A stretch of 64,000 nt of DNA, from NCBI RefSeq assembly GCF_023264675.1, contig NZ_JAHFVG010000004.1:124001-188000 (forward strand), in the 5' to 3' direction. Position 1 is the first letter of the stretch. Each line of letters begins with the position of its first letter. The position numbers and the translations under genes were made by a program. Origin of the DNA: Rhodococcus sp. (in: high G+C Gram-positive bacteria) (lineage in GTDB: Bacteria > Actinomycetota > Actinomycetes > Mycobacteriales > Mycobacteriaceae). The notes beneath the pieces are model-generated. The model was given only the letters and a program-made list of their open reading frames with translations, made no database searches and was not told the origin of the DNA. Of the stretch, positions 1 through 9,800 are shown in pieces.

Positions 1-830
1 ATTGCCGAATTGACGCCGGGCCGATCTCGTGCCCACGCGAGCGCGACGGCGAGAGGCGAGGTTTTCAGTCCACCCGCTGCCGTCACCGCAGCATCGACGA
101 CGTTGTCGGCAGTCTCGGTCAGGTATCCCGCCACCCAGTCGGCATGGGCTTCGTCGGCGCCGCGCGAATCGGCGGGCGTGCCCTTGCGGTATTTGCCGGT
201 GAGTACACCGCCGGCGAGGGGAACTGCAGCGAGTACCCCGACTCCGTGGTGGTGCGCGGCCGGAAGCAACTCGTCTTCGATCCCTCGGGCGAGCAGCGAG
301 TACTCGGCTTGGGTTGCCACTATTCGACCTTCGCCTGCAGCGCCGGCAGCGGTCGCCAGCTGCCACCCCAGATACCCACGCGCCCCGACGTAGCGGACTT
401 TTCCGCTCGCAACCGCGTAGTCCAACGTTGCCGCGATCTCGTCCACCGGAGTCTGCTCGTCCCATGCCCCGACCTGCCAGAGATCGAGATAGTCGGTGCC
501 GAGGTCACGAAGAGTCGTCTCCAGCTGGTCGAGCAAACCGCGACGAGAGCAATCGACGCGATATCTCCCCCCGGACGTGGAAACTCCGGCTGCTCCGCTG
601 ACGATCAATTCTCGTCTCGGGACCACATCGTCGAGAACCTCGGCCAGTACTCTCTGGGCCCGGCCTTCGCCGTACGACGGAGACGTGTCCACGAGCGTTC
701 CACCCGCCTCCGCGAAAGCCGACAGCTGCGCAGCCGCGTCGTCTCCATCCGTGCCGCTGCCCCAACCAAGGGTGCCGAGGCCGATACGCGAGACTCGCAG
801 TCCGCTCGAGCCGACTGATCTCTGCTTCAT
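1..830 (-). CDS. Aldo/keto reductase, 3' end beyond window
   Basis: An open frame runs leftwards from ATG at 830 off the window edge (276 codons visible, no stop). The N-terminus MKQRSVGSSGLRVSRIGLG is typical of AKR family enzymes. The motif DTSPSYGEGRAQRVL matches the family D-x-A-x-x-Y-G segment that carries the catalytic Asp and Tyr. The middle has LRDLGTDYLDLWQVG and the late visible part has LLARGIEDELLPAAHHHGVGVLA, as in NADPH-binding TIM-barrel AKRs. A purine-rich AAGGAAA lies upstream of the start on the minus strand. Substrate is unknown. It is transcribed divergently from uppP, so the two do not form an operon. Confidence 0.85.
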   Translation of the reverse strand, partial: MKQRSVGSSGLRVSRIGLGTLGWGSGTDGDDAAAQLSAFAEAGGTLVDTSPSYGEGRAQRVLAEVLDDVVPRRELIVSGAAGVSTSGGRYRVDCSRRGLLDQLETTLRDLGTDYLDLWQVGAWDEQTPVDEIAATLDYAVASGKVRYVGARGYLGWQLATAAGAAGEGRIVATQAEYSLLARGIEDELLPAAHHHGVGVLAAVPLAGGVLTGKYRKGTPADSRGADEAHADWVAGYLTETADNVVDAAVTAAGGLKTSPLAVALAWARDRPGVNSA

Positions 831-1155
831 GGTGGTCGAGGTTTCCTTACGTCGAAGACACAGGTCCGGAGGACCCACGGGGCACTGGGCACCAGATGAG
901 CAGAGTAGTGCCCGGCACACCGCGGTGCGAGCGTGGCACGCCACCGATCCGACACACGCAAGTCGGGCATATGTCCGTGGGACTGTGTCCGCCTCGATCG
1001 CCGGGTACGGTCGGGGCCGTGAATTCTGCAGACGGCGCACGCCGCATCACCGAATGTCAGGCAGACGATTTGGCGGCACCGGACTTCTCGGTCGCACGGC
1101 CTCGTGTAACCGCAGGTGATCCCGATCGGGTGGTCGGATCATGATCGGTGAGTCC
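831..1155. other. Intergenic region between aldo/keto reductase and uppP
   Basis: About 325 bases without a convincing gene. It should hold the divergent promoters of the two flanking genes, but I could not assign them. A perfect 10-bp palindrome CCCGATCGGG lies at 1121-1130, shortly before uppP. Nothing else is recognised. Confidence 0.5.
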
Positions 1156-1986
1156 ATGACGTGGTTACAGGCGATCATCCTCGGTGCGGTTCAGGGTCTC
1201 ACCGAGTTCCTCCCCATCTCGTCTTCGGGGCATCTTCGGATCGTGTCCGCCGTCTTCTTCGGTGACGATGCAGGCGCGTCGTTCACCGCCGTCACCCAGC
1301 TCGGCACCGAAGCCGCAGTGTTGGTGTTCTTCTGGCGCGACATAGTGAGGATCGTGCGCGCCTGGTTCGGCGGACTGCTCGACAAGACCAAACGCACCCT
1401 CGACTACCGACTCGGCTGGTACGTGATCATCGCCACCATTCCCATCGGTGTGCTGGGAATTCTGTTCAAGGATCAGATCCGTAACGGAGCCAGGAACCTG
1501 TGGCTGATTGCCACGATGCTGATCGTTTTCGCCATCGTCATCGCTGTGGCCGAGTACCTCGGACCGAAGACGAGACCGATCGAGAAGATCACGACCAAGG
1601 ACGGCCTTCTCATGGGCGCCGCGCAGTGTCTGGCGTTGATCCCCGGCGTGTCACGCTCGGGTGCGACCACGAGCGCCGGCCTCTTCCTGGGGCTGGAGCG
1701 CGAAGCTGCGGTTCGGTTCTCGTTTCTCCTGGCTATCCCGGCGGTAACGGCATCGGGTCTCTTCTCGCTACCCGACGCTTTCGAACCTGCAGGTGAAGGT
1801 CTCAATGCGTCCGGATCTCAATTGCTCGTCGCGACCGTGGTGGCCTTCGTGCTCGGTTATGCATCGATCGCCTGGTTGCTCAAGTTCGTCGCGAACCATT
1901 CGCTGTACTGGTTCGTCGGCTACCGCATTGTGCTCGGTGTCGTGGTGATGGGATTGCTCTCGGCAGGTGTCGTCGCTGCTACGTGA
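1156..1986 (+). CDS. uppP: Undecaprenyl-diphosphate phosphatase
   Basis: Integral membrane phosphatase that recycles undecaprenyl diphosphate to the monophosphate carrier for cell-wall synthesis; overproduction of the family gives bacitracin resistance. The two signature motifs are present: [14 protein letters not shown] (about residues 13-26, with the acidic and Ser-rich catalytic loop) and PGVSRSG (163-169, with Arg167). The rest is a series of hydrophobic helices, 276 aa, normal for BacA/UppP. I chose ATG 1156 because the family usually starts directly at the M-x-W-x-Q segment; an in-frame ATG at 1141 would add five residues. It is followed by the histidine phosphatase gene, as in mycobacteria (Rv2136c-Rv2135c order). 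Confidence 0.95.
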   Translation: MTWLQAIILGAVQGLTEFLPISSSGHLRIVSAVFFGDDAGASFTAVTQLGTEAAVLVFFWRDIVRIVRAWFGGLLDKTKRTLDYRLGWYVIIATIPIGVLGILFKDQIRNGARNLWLIATMLIVFAIVIAVAEYLGPKTRPIEKITTKDGLLMGAAQCLALIPGVSRSGATTSAGLFLGLEREAAVRFSFLLAIPAVTASGLFSLPDAFEPAGEGLNASGSQLLVATVVAFVLGYASIAWLLKFVANHSLYWFVGYRIVLGVVVMGLLSAGVVAAT

Positions 1987-2047
1987 GTTGCCGCCGGGAG
2001 GAATCCGCTGCTCCTGGACCTCGGCAGATGACGTCGGCGATCGCCGT

Positions 2048-2053
2048 TAGTGT
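2048..2053 (+). promoter_or_regulatory. Candidate -10 hexamer for histidine phosphatase gene
   Basis: TAGTGT lies exactly 6 nt before ATG 2060, with no Shine-Dalgarno sequence between. This spacing fits a leaderless transcript beginning at the start codon. Confidence 0.45.
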
Positions 2054-2059
2054 GGTGTC

Positions 2060-2764
2060 ATGACGGTGATCTTGCTGCGGCACGGGCGTTCGACATCCAA
2101 TACCGCGGGAACGTTGGCCGGTAGGTCGCCGGGAATCGATCTCGACGACAAGGGTCGTGAGCAGGCTTCGTTGGTGGCCGAACGGCTCGGTGGCCTTCCC
2201 ATCGAAGAGATCGTCAGGTCGCCCCTGCAACGATGCGAGCAAACTGTCGAGCCACTTGCGGCTCGACGCGGACTCACTCCGGTCGTGGACGATCGGTTGA
2301 TCGAAGTCGACTACGGGTCGTGGACAGGTCGGACGATCAAGGAGTTGCTTGCCGAACCCCTGTGGAAAGTCGTCCAGCAGCACCCGTCCGCCGCGGTGTT
2401 TCCCGAGGGTGAGGGGCTCGCGCAGGTTCAGGCGCGAGCGGTCACCGCGGTACGCGAGCACGACAGACGGTTGGCCGAAGAGTACGGCCGTGACGTGCTG
2501 TGGGTCGTGTGCTCACACGGCGATGTCATCAAATCGATCATCGCCGACGCAGTGGGATGCCATCTGGACGCGTTTCAGCGGATCGTCGCCGACCCTGCGT
2601 CCATCAGCGTTGTTCGGTACACCACGACACGCTCGTTCGTGCTTCGTACGAACGACACCGGGCTCGACCTCTCCGGTCTGGCACCGGTAGCGGTCACGGT
2701 CACCGATTCTGCGGCGCCGAATTCCGAATCCGACGCCGTTCCCGGCGGAGGTTCCGGGTCTTAG
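2060..2764 (+). CDS. Histidine phosphatase family protein (Rv2135c-like)
   Basis: Histidine phosphatase superfamily (phosphoglycerate-mutase fold), 234 aa. The N-terminal catalytic motif LLRHGRS gives the phospho-accepting His8, and CSHGD gives the second catalytic His153. The family removes phosphate from small metabolites or proteins; the substrate here is not known and mutase activity should not be assumed. The C-terminal 40 residues (Ser/Thr/Pro/Gly-rich) are outside the fold. It lies in the conserved uppP - phosphatase - DUF3090 - kinase-like - mshC order. Confidence 0.85.
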   Translation: MTVILLRHGRSTSNTAGTLAGRSPGIDLDDKGREQASLVAERLGGLPIEEIVRSPLQRCEQTVEPLAARRGLTPVVDDRLIEVDYGSWTGRTIKELLAEPLWKVVQQHPSAAVFPEGEGLAQVQARAVTAVREHDRRLAEEYGRDVLWVVCSHGDVIKSIIADAVGCHLDAFQRIVADPASISVVRYTTTRSFVLRTNDTGLDLSGLAPVAVTVTDSAAPNSESDAVPGGGSGS

Positions 2765-2839
2765 TGGCTCGATAGCGGATAATGAACCTCGGGACCGCAA
2801 AACCGACGGTCCTTTCTTACGAACTGTGCAGGAGGTGCA

Positions 2840-3433
2840 ATGCCACGCGCAATACATGTTTTCCGCACCCCTGATCGATTTGTCGCGGGAACCGTGGGTG
2901 AGCCCGGCGACCGATCGTTCTTTCTCCAAGCTGTCCACGATGCTCGTGTCGTCTCGGTGGCACTCGAAAAGCAGCAGGTCCAGGTCCTCGCGGATCGGAT
3001 GGGTCTACTGCTGGACGAGGTACATCGCCGCTTCGGTGCCGATGTCCCGCCCGAGGAAACCGAGGTGGGCGACACCAGCCCCCTGCTGACGCCGATCGAC
3101 ACCGAGTTCAGAGTCGGAACGATGGGTCTCGGGTGGGATGCCGATGCGAACGCTGTGGTCGTGGAGTTGCTCGCGGTCAGTGAGGCCGAGATCGACGAGT
3201 CGGTCGTACTGGACGACACCGAAGAGGGCCCGGATGCGGTCCGGGTCTTCCTGACTCCGATCCAGGCTCGTGAGTTCGCGTTGCGTTCCGAGCGCGTGAT
3301 CGCCGCCGGACGGGCGCCGTGCCCCCTGTGTGGTCAACCGCTGACCCAGGACGGCCATATCTGCATCCGAACGAACGGCTATCGACGCGATGCGACGTTC
3401 GGATCGGCATCCGAGCTCGGTGAGGAACTTTGA
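2840..3433 (+). CDS. DUF3090 family protein (Rv2134c-like)
   Basis: Conserved actinobacterial protein of unknown function, 197 aa, beginning MPRAIHVFRTPDRFVAGTVG. A clear Shine-Dalgarno sequence GGAGG stands upstream of ATG 2840. Near the C-terminus is a small Cys/His cluster: Cys161, Cys164, His173 and Cys175 in the order C-x2-C-x8-H-x-C, which looks like a zinc-binding knuckle. Its stop overlaps the TTG start of the next gene, so the two are probably translationally coupled and may act together. No function can be assigned. Confidence 0.8.
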   Translation: MPRAIHVFRTPDRFVAGTVGEPGDRSFFLQAVHDARVVSVALEKQQVQVLADRMGLLLDEVHRRFGADVPPEETEVGDTSPLLTPIDTEFRVGTMGLGWDADANAVVVELLAVSEAEIDESVVLDDTEEGPDAVRVFLTPIQAREFALRSERVIAAGRAPCPLCGQPLTQDGHICIRTNGYRRDATFGSASELGEEL

Positions 3434-4269
3434 CCGAAGATCGTCCGCCGTTCGACGGACGGCAGCTGATGACGACGGGCGAGCTCACCGTTGTCGGCCG
3501 TGTCGTGTCCGCCAGCAACGCGACTCTGGTCTGTGATGCCGTGGCACCCGGCTCGTCGGACGACGGCGCAGCGGATTCGGTCCGCTGTGTGTACAAGCCC
3601 GTTCGTGGGGAGGTTCCGCTGTGGGATTTCCCCGACGGAACACTCGCCGGGCGTGAGGTGGCGTCGTTCGAGATTTCCGACGCGCTCGGCTGGGGCGTTG
3701 TTCCGACCACGGTCCTCCGTGACGGGCCTTTCGGACCCGGCATGGTGCAACGATGGATCGACACTCCCGAACGCCACGGAGAACACGGTGATCGGGTCGA
3801 CCTCGTGGACATCTGCCCGCCCGATCTGATCCCACCGGGATGGATCCCGGTATTGCAGGCCTACGACGGCGACGGGGAAGAAGTTGCGCTGGTCCACGGC
3901 GACGATCCGCGTCTTCAACGTATGGCGGTCCTCGACGTTCTGATCAACAACGCCGACCGCAAGGGCGGCCACGTCCTCGAGGGTCTCGACGGCTACGTCT
4001 ACGGCGTCGATCATGGAATCTGCCTGCATACCGACGACAAGCTGCGCACTGTCCTGTGGGGGTGGGCAGGTACCCCGGTGAACGATGCACTGATGACCGA
4101 CATCGTCGGTTTCGTCGACTCGTTCGCCGATGACGTGGCGCCGCGCCTCCGTGGCCACATCACCGAGCAGGAAACCGAAGCGCTGCTCTCGCGTGCATGT
4201 GGACTCATCGCACGGCCGGTGATGCCGGAGCCGAGTTCCAGCAGGCCGATACCGTGGCCGGCGTTCTGA
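3430..4269 (+). CDS. SCO1664/PI3-4-kinase-like family protein (Rv2133c-like)
   Basis: 279-aa protein of the actinobacterial SCO1664 family, distantly related to phosphatidylinositol 3/4-kinase and HipA-type kinases. The segment VLDVLINNADRKGGH resembles the catalytic loop, and VYGVDHGICLH resembles the metal-binding D-x-G-like motif. RCVYKPVRGE near residue 60 fits the ATP-binding Lys region. Substrate and activity are unknown. Translation appears to start at TTG 3430, whose last two bases overlap the preceding TGA, so it is coupled to the DUF3090 gene. mshC follows after 24 bp but has its own candidate -10. Confidence 0.75.
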   Translation: MTEDRPPFDGRQLMTTGELTVVGRVVSASNATLVCDAVAPGSSDDGAADSVRCVYKPVRGEVPLWDFPDGTLAGREVASFEISDALGWGVVPTTVLRDGPFGPGMVQRWIDTPERHGEHGDRVDLVDICPPDLIPPGWIPVLQAYDGDGEEVALVHGDDPRLQRMAVLDVLINNADRKGGHVLEGLDGYVYGVDHGICLHTDDKLRTVLWGWAGTPVNDALMTDIVGFVDSFADDVAPRLRGHITEQETEALLSRACGLIARPVMPEPSSSRPIPWPAF

Positions 4270-4280
4270 GAGCTCTCGGA

Positions 4281-4286
4281 TAGGCT
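4281..4286 (+). promoter_or_regulatory. Candidate -10 hexamer for mshC
   Basis: TAGGCT is 7 nt before ATG 4294 and there is no Shine-Dalgarno sequence, consistent with leaderless initiation of mshC. Confidence 0.45.
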
Positions 4287-4293
4287 CGTCTGC

Positions 4294-5535
4294 ATGCATT
4301 CTTGGTCCGACACAGCCGTACCGTCGATCCCTGGTCAGGGGCCTCCGCTTCGGTTGTACGACACCGCCGATCGTGCAGTGCGCCCGGTCACACCGGGCGC
4401 CGAGGCGAAGATGTACGTCTGTGGGATCACTCCGTACGACGCCACTCATCTCGGCCACGCCGCAACATATTTGACTTTCGATCTGGTGAATCGTCTGTGG
4501 CGCGATGCCGGACACGACGTGCATTACGTGCAGAACGTGACCGACGTCGACGATCCTCTGTTCGAGCGGGCAGCGCGCGACGGCGAGAACTGGATCGACC
4601 TCGGCACCCGCGAAATCCAATTGTTCCGTGAGGACATGGAGGCTCTCCGCGTTCTACCCCCTCGGGACTACATCGGCGCCGTCGAATCGGTCGACGAGGT
4701 CATCGAGCTCGTCGAGAAGTTGGTTGCCTCCGGTGCCGCCTACGTCGTCGACGATGCCGAGTTCCCCGACGTCTACTTCCGGGCCGATGCCAACGCCGAA
4801 TTCGGCTACGAGTCGGGCTACGACCGGGCGACGATGGACAAGTTCTTCGCCGAACGCGGCGGAGATCCCGACCGAATCGGCAAACGCGACTCACTGGATG
4901 CGTTGTTGTGGCGAGCAGAACGTGAGGGCGAGCCTTCGTGGCCCTCTCCGTTCGGCCCTGGCCGTCCCGGCTGGCACATCGAGTGTGCCGCCATTGCTCT
5001 CAATCGGATCGGAACCGGCTTCGACGTTCAGGGCGGCGGCAGCGATCTGATCTTCCCGCACCACGAATTCTCGGCAGCGCACGCCGAGGCCGCCGCCGGG
5101 GGCGCGCGGTTCGCCCGGCACTACGTCCACACCGGAATGATCGGCCTCGACGGTGAGAAGATGTCGAAGAGTCGCGGAAATCTAGTCTTCGTCTCCACGC
5201 TGCGGGCGGAGGGCGTCGACCCCGCGGCCGTGCGTCTCGGACTGCTCTCCGGGCACTACCGTCAGGATCGTGCCTGGACGGACGAGGTGCTGGAGCGTGC
5301 CCACAGCCGACTGGCCTTGTGGCGGGCCGCCGCCGCTCTGAAACAGGCCTCGAGCGCGGACGACGTGATCGTGCGACTGCGCCAACATCTCGCCGACGAC
5401 CTCGATACCCCGAAGGCGCTCGACGCGCTCGACGCGTGGGCGAGTTTTGCGGTCGAGCAAGGCGGATCGGACTCCTCGGCACCCGGCGCCTTCGCGGATG
5501 CCGTCGATGCGCTGCTCGGTGTTCGCCTGATCTGA
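4294..5535 (+). CDS. mshC: L-cysteine:1D-myo-inositol 2-amino-2-deoxy-alpha-D-glucopyranoside ligase
   Basis: MshC joins cysteine to GlcN-Ins with ATP, the penultimate step of mycothiol synthesis in the cytoplasm. The 413-aa protein has the class I cysteinyl-tRNA-synthetase fold: zinc ligand Cys43 in YVCGITPYD, the HIGH-type motif HLGH (52-55), [10 protein letters not shown], and the KMSKS loop at 289-293. The opening [17 protein letters not shown] distinguishes MshC from true CysRS, and it is shorter because it lacks the tRNA-binding C-terminus. It ends 60 bp before the convergent Wadjet operon. Confidence 0.96.
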   Translation: MHSWSDTAVPSIPGQGPPLRLYDTADRAVRPVTPGAEAKMYVCGITPYDATHLGHAATYLTFDLVNRLWRDAGHDVHYVQNVTDVDDPLFERAARDGENWIDLGTREIQLFREDMEALRVLPPRDYIGAVESVDEVIELVEKLVASGAAYVVDDAEFPDVYFRADANAEFGYESGYDRATMDKFFAERGGDPDRIGKRDSLDALLWRAEREGEPSWPSPFGPGRPGWHIECAAIALNRIGTGFDVQGGGSDLIFPHHEFSAAHAEAAAGGARFARHYVHTGMIGLDGEKMSKSRGNLVFVSTLRAEGVDPAAVRLGLLSGHYRQDRAWTDEVLERAHSRLALWRAAAALKQASSADDVIVRLRQHLADDLDTPKALDALDAWASFAVEQGGSDSSAPGAFADAVDALLGVRLI

Positions 5536-5594
5536 CACCGGCCCGGTTGTCCGGCGCCTGCCGGCCGGAGCTGAAGATGTTCTGTCGGGTACGG

Positions 5595-6830
5595 CTAGCG
5601 CGCGCGAACGTCGGCGATCAGGTCGGGGATCAGTCGCTCCTCCATGACGGCGCGGGAGGATTCGCGCATCGCCGCCGCGAGGGGCGGGTCCCAGTCGCTC
5701 GAACTCGGACGCCCCGTGAGGGGCTCGGAGTTCTTCGCGTCCAGCGCCGCCGCGTACGACCCGCTGTCCATTCGCCATGGAAGAGCGCCGTACCGGGCCA
5801 GTGCCCGGGACGTCATCTGCAGGCCCGGCCAGTCGAAATCGTTGCGCCAGTGAAGGTCTGTCGTCTCCGATAGGCCGGCGAGGAGCTTGTGGAGTGCGGC
5901 CGAAGGTTGTCCGTCCGTGCACACCAGAGGAGCTGACTCGGGGCCGAGAGCACGCGCCGTCGCGGCGAGAACCGCGATGTTCTCGCAGACGTACACGCGG
6001 TCCGATGCCGGGCTCAGTGAACCTCGACCGAGCATGTCGAGCGTCACCGGAAATGGAATACCCTGCGCTGCTGCATCGTTGAGCCAGCGTGCGACGGTGT
6101 GGTCCTCGGACACTCGATAGTTCAGAACCACGACACGACTCGACAGGGCATCGACGGAAACGCCCGCTGTTTCCCACAGCAACCTGATCGCTACCGGATC
6201 CACGGGCCGAGGAATGCCTTCGCGCAGAGAGAGCGCGTCCAGCACCAGGCGCGCAGCGCCTCCGCTCGAGAGTGCCTTCGGGTCACCGACGGCGAACTCC
6301 GCCAGCTCGGTCGACGACATTCCGTCGACGGGAAGAACCGTCAGCACGCGCGCGGCTTTGCGCAAGGCATCGACAGCCACCCGACCACCGAGGGTTCCGT
6401 CTTGGTTGAGCAACGACGAAAGCCAGCGATCTGCCCAGTCCGGGTCGGGGGACGTCGAGAGAAGTTCGCGCGCCTCGGACAGCGCCCGAGACTTGGCGTC
6501 TGCCTTGTCGGCAGCGATTCGTTTCTTGTCCTGCAACGGTGACTCGGCACCGAGGGTCGCGATCAACCCCATGCCCCCGTTGAGCGGGTGTGCGAGCCAT
6601 TCGTCGAGGCGAACGAGGTCGAGACGCGTCGACTTGGCACGACTGTGAAGTCCGGCGCTCGAACGGGAGATCGCACTGCACAGGCGCCACAGCTCGGCCG
6701 GTTCGCCGAGGTGGACGGTGATGTTTCCGCCGACCGTCAGCCAATTGGACTCCAACTTCTTGCGGGCAGCGGCAAGGACGGCGTTCAGTTCTTCGCTTCC
6801 GCGCCACCGTGCGCCGTCGTCACCGGGCAA
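5595..6830 (-). CDS. jetD: Wadjet type II subunit JetD (TIGR02679 family, Toprim nuclease)
   Basis: JetD is the nuclease of the Wadjet anti-plasmid complex. It cleaves closed circular DNA after JetABC has extruded it. The 411-aa protein has an N-terminal arm region and a C-terminal Toprim-like (DUF2399) domain. The motif VYVCEN supplies the conserved Glu283 and NDFDWPG supplies the D-x-D pair (Asp331, Asp333), so the metal-binding acids look intact. LVCTDGQPS (302-310) is also typical of the family. The start is TTG 6830, overlapping the end of jetC by 11 bp. It is the last gene of the jetABCD operon and converges on mshC. Confidence 0.9.
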   Translation of the reverse strand: MPGDDGARWRGSEELNAVLAAARKKLESNWLTVGGNITVHLGEPAELWRLCSAISRSSAGLHSRAKSTRLDLVRLDEWLAHPLNGGMGLIATLGAESPLQDKKRIAADKADAKSRALSEARELLSTSPDPDWADRWLSSLLNQDGTLGGRVAVDALRKAARVLTVLPVDGMSSTELAEFAVGDPKALSSGGAARLVLDALSLREGIPRPVDPVAIRLLWETAGVSVDALSSRVVVLNYRVSEDHTVARWLNDAAAQGIPFPVTLDMLGRGSLSPASDRVYVCENIAVLAATARALGPESAPLVCTDGQPSAALHKLLAGLSETTDLHWRNDFDWPGLQMTSRALARYGALPWRMDSGSYAAALDAKNSEPLTGRPSSSDWDPPLAAAMRESSRAVMEERLIPDLIADVRAR

Positions 6831-9800
6831 AGTCGAGACCTCCTTCGGCGTGCGAGGGAACTCGACGAGTCAGTGGCGATCCGAGCGCGGCCGCCAGATC
6901 GGTTCCGTCGTGTTCGGCGAACAGTTCGCCGTTCTCCCACACCAACAATGCTGCGCTGACGCTGTTCTCGGCGGTCGAATGCGCAAGGTCGTAGTGGGCG
7001 CACCCGGGTACGTCGGAGTACGTGATCCACAGGTCGTAACCGGTCATGAACAGGTCGAGATCGAATTGCACGCTGAGACCGAGCAGTTCGCTGCGCCCGT
7101 TGTCGTCGACGCCGGCGAAGGCCTCATCGAGCGCGAGCAACCTGGGGGAGTGTGGATCTGCGGAGGAGAGCATCACGTGTGCCGCGGCGAACAAGGGCAG
7201 GTGCAGCGAAACCGACTGTTCACCGCCGGACAATGCACTGTGCCGAGCGACCGTGAGGCGATCCTCGGTGCCGTCGCCCCGGATCAGAGTGAAGGCGAAC
7301 ACCCGCCACCGGCGGTAGTCGAGCGTCGTTGCGAGGATCTCGGGATACGAGCGTTCGGGGTGCGCGGCGCGAGCGATTCTGATCTCGGATGCAAAGTGAG
7401 CGCGCATCGTTGCCAAATCGTCGGAATTCAGGGCCGAAGCGTCTCGGTCCAGGAGTTTGGAGATTGCTCGGGCGCCGTCGTCGAGGTTGTCGGCTAGTAC
7501 CCAGTGAACACCGATCGTGTTGCCCGAAGACATCTTTCGCTGCTTCATCTCGGTCGACATCTGGGCGATCAGTTCGCGCGCATCGACGGTCCGCTCGTGA
7601 ATCTGCTGGGCCAGACCGGTCAGAAGTGCGTCTTCCAGGATTCGGCGCTCGTGCTCGGTGAGGAGAGTTTCCTGGTTCGACCGCGCGTCTCCGATGCGGT
7701 CGGCGAACTCACCGACAGAGGAGAATCCCTGCTCGTCCTGTACTCGAACGACAGTCAGACCATCGGGCGCATCCCACTGAAGCCGATAGTCCTGCCCCGA
7801 CGACGCCAGCTGAGAATCGAACTCCTGCAATGCGCCGGTCAATGCGGTCCTCGTGCTCTTTCGGTACGAGTCACTGGCTTTCACCGAGGCGGTTGCCTCG
7901 TTCAGTGCGGAATGCAGCTGTTGAACGACGGGAGGCAACACCGAAATCTCGTCGTCGATGGAGGCGCCGACGATGCGGTACAGAATCTGATCGACGGTCA
8001 GCCACGCAGACTCGCTCGACGGCCACGCGTACGCCTCGTGTACTCCCAGAATCGCGAGCAGGTCCTTGCGGGCATAGGGCGCCAGACGAGCGGTGTCGCC
8101 GAGAGTTTCGGTCAGCGCACCGCGCAAACCCTCCTGCGCCGTGTTGCACGCACCCTCGGCTTTGCCGATGGCCTCACCGGCGTCTTTGTCTGCCTTACGA
8201 GCTGCGCGTTGCTCGACCTTGCACTTTTCGATCCGGTCTCTCGCGGCCTCCAGGTCGATATTGATCTGATCCGCGGTGGCACCGAGTTTTTCGCTCAGGA
8301 TCTCCAGTCGCTGAACCTGCTGAAAGTGGTTTTCTTCGGCGATGGCGGCTTCCTCGGCCAACTCCTCGGCAAGACCGGTCGACTCTTCCAGTCGATTGAG
8401 TGCTTCGTTGCTGCGTTCGGTCTCACGAACATGATCGGCACGCCGGCGCAGCACCAGATCGCCCTGGTTCTCGAAATGCCGAATCGCGGCGGCAAGTGAA
8501 TCGATGTCCCTGGCACTGTGAGGCGTTCGGTGGGCGACGGCGGTTGTTCTGAGATGCTTCTCCTTCGCCGACAGTTCGGCGATCGCTTGATCAAGTTCGC
8601 TGTCGGCGACCGTCGATCCGGCCTGCGAGGTTCGCAGAGCGCCTGCCGATTCGGTCACGGACTTCTGCGCTTTGACGATTCCCGACACCCGCGGGAGTTG
8701 CTTTGCTGCAGCGTGCAGTCCTCGCACGAGTTCGCCGGCGAGACGTTCCTCCTCCCGGGCGGCCTGTGTCGACGCCGCGGTCGCGTCGATGAGGGCGTCG
8801 AGTTCGGTGATTCGGGCTGCCCGGCGCCGCGCCCGCGCTGTCGCGCCGATGTACTCGGCGTCGGGTTTGACGTGACGGCCCTGTTGGACGCCCTGCCAGA
8901 AGCGGCCGTCGAGACCGATGGAGGTGGCAACCGTGTCAGGCAGATCGCGCGGAGCCGTGTCCGGCATGTCCGAAACCAACGAAATGGACTGGAGAACGTC
9001 GCGAACGATCGATTCGGGCACGTCGGTCCCCGGCTCTGCTTCCAGCACATCGGCCAGGGTTCGTCCGGCCGGGCGCGCATCGGCAGGCGCGGCGACCAAG
9101 TACTGCTCGGACTCGATCGATGCAGGGACCCCATCCGCGGGGATCCAACCGTCGAGCAGATTGGAGGCCTGCAGCGCGGCTTCGACACCCGCGGCCTCCG
9201 CCGGATCGACGTCGTCGGCGAATCGGACGAGTTGCCACAGCGGTGCACCTCTTTGCCCGTCGCGGGACGACGTCCGGGCCACGAACGCCGGCGGTGCATC
9301 GTCGTGTTGCGCATCGATCAACGCGCGTTCGGAGGTGAGGGATGCCATCTCCTCGACAAGGCCCGCGGCCCTGATGCCGGACGCGGTTCGCCGTGCCCGG
9401 ACGGTCTCCAGGCCGTCGGCCGACACCTCCGCCAGCACAGCATCGAGGCTCGGTGCATCGTCGTCGCCGATCCGGGGGACCGCGGCATCGAGTGCATCGA
9501 ACGCAGCGACGGTGATTCCCGCGGTGGAGTACAGCGTCGAGTTGTCCGACCACCAGGAACGAAGGCCCGACGCGTACTGCGCGCGCGTAAGTTCGACGGC
9601 AGCCTCGGCCTCGGTCACCGATGCCCGCGCAGCGTCGAGAAGTTCGCGGGCGCGCGCCGCACTCTTGTCTGCCCGTGCACGCTCGGTCGTGGCCTTCTCG
9701 ACGGTGTTCAGCGCTGATCGCACTGCACGAACGTCACCGTCGCGCTCTTCGGCGTGACCTCGTAGAGCCGTGCTGAACTGATCACTGCGCGAACTTGCAG

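Noticed and set aside
831-1155. Small gene in the gap before uppP
   Set aside because: Frames present have no start signal, no domain and compositional features of shadows.
5549-5564. Terminator between mshC and jetD
   Set aside because: CCGGC/GCCGG gives only a 5-bp stem with no T tract, too weak to call.
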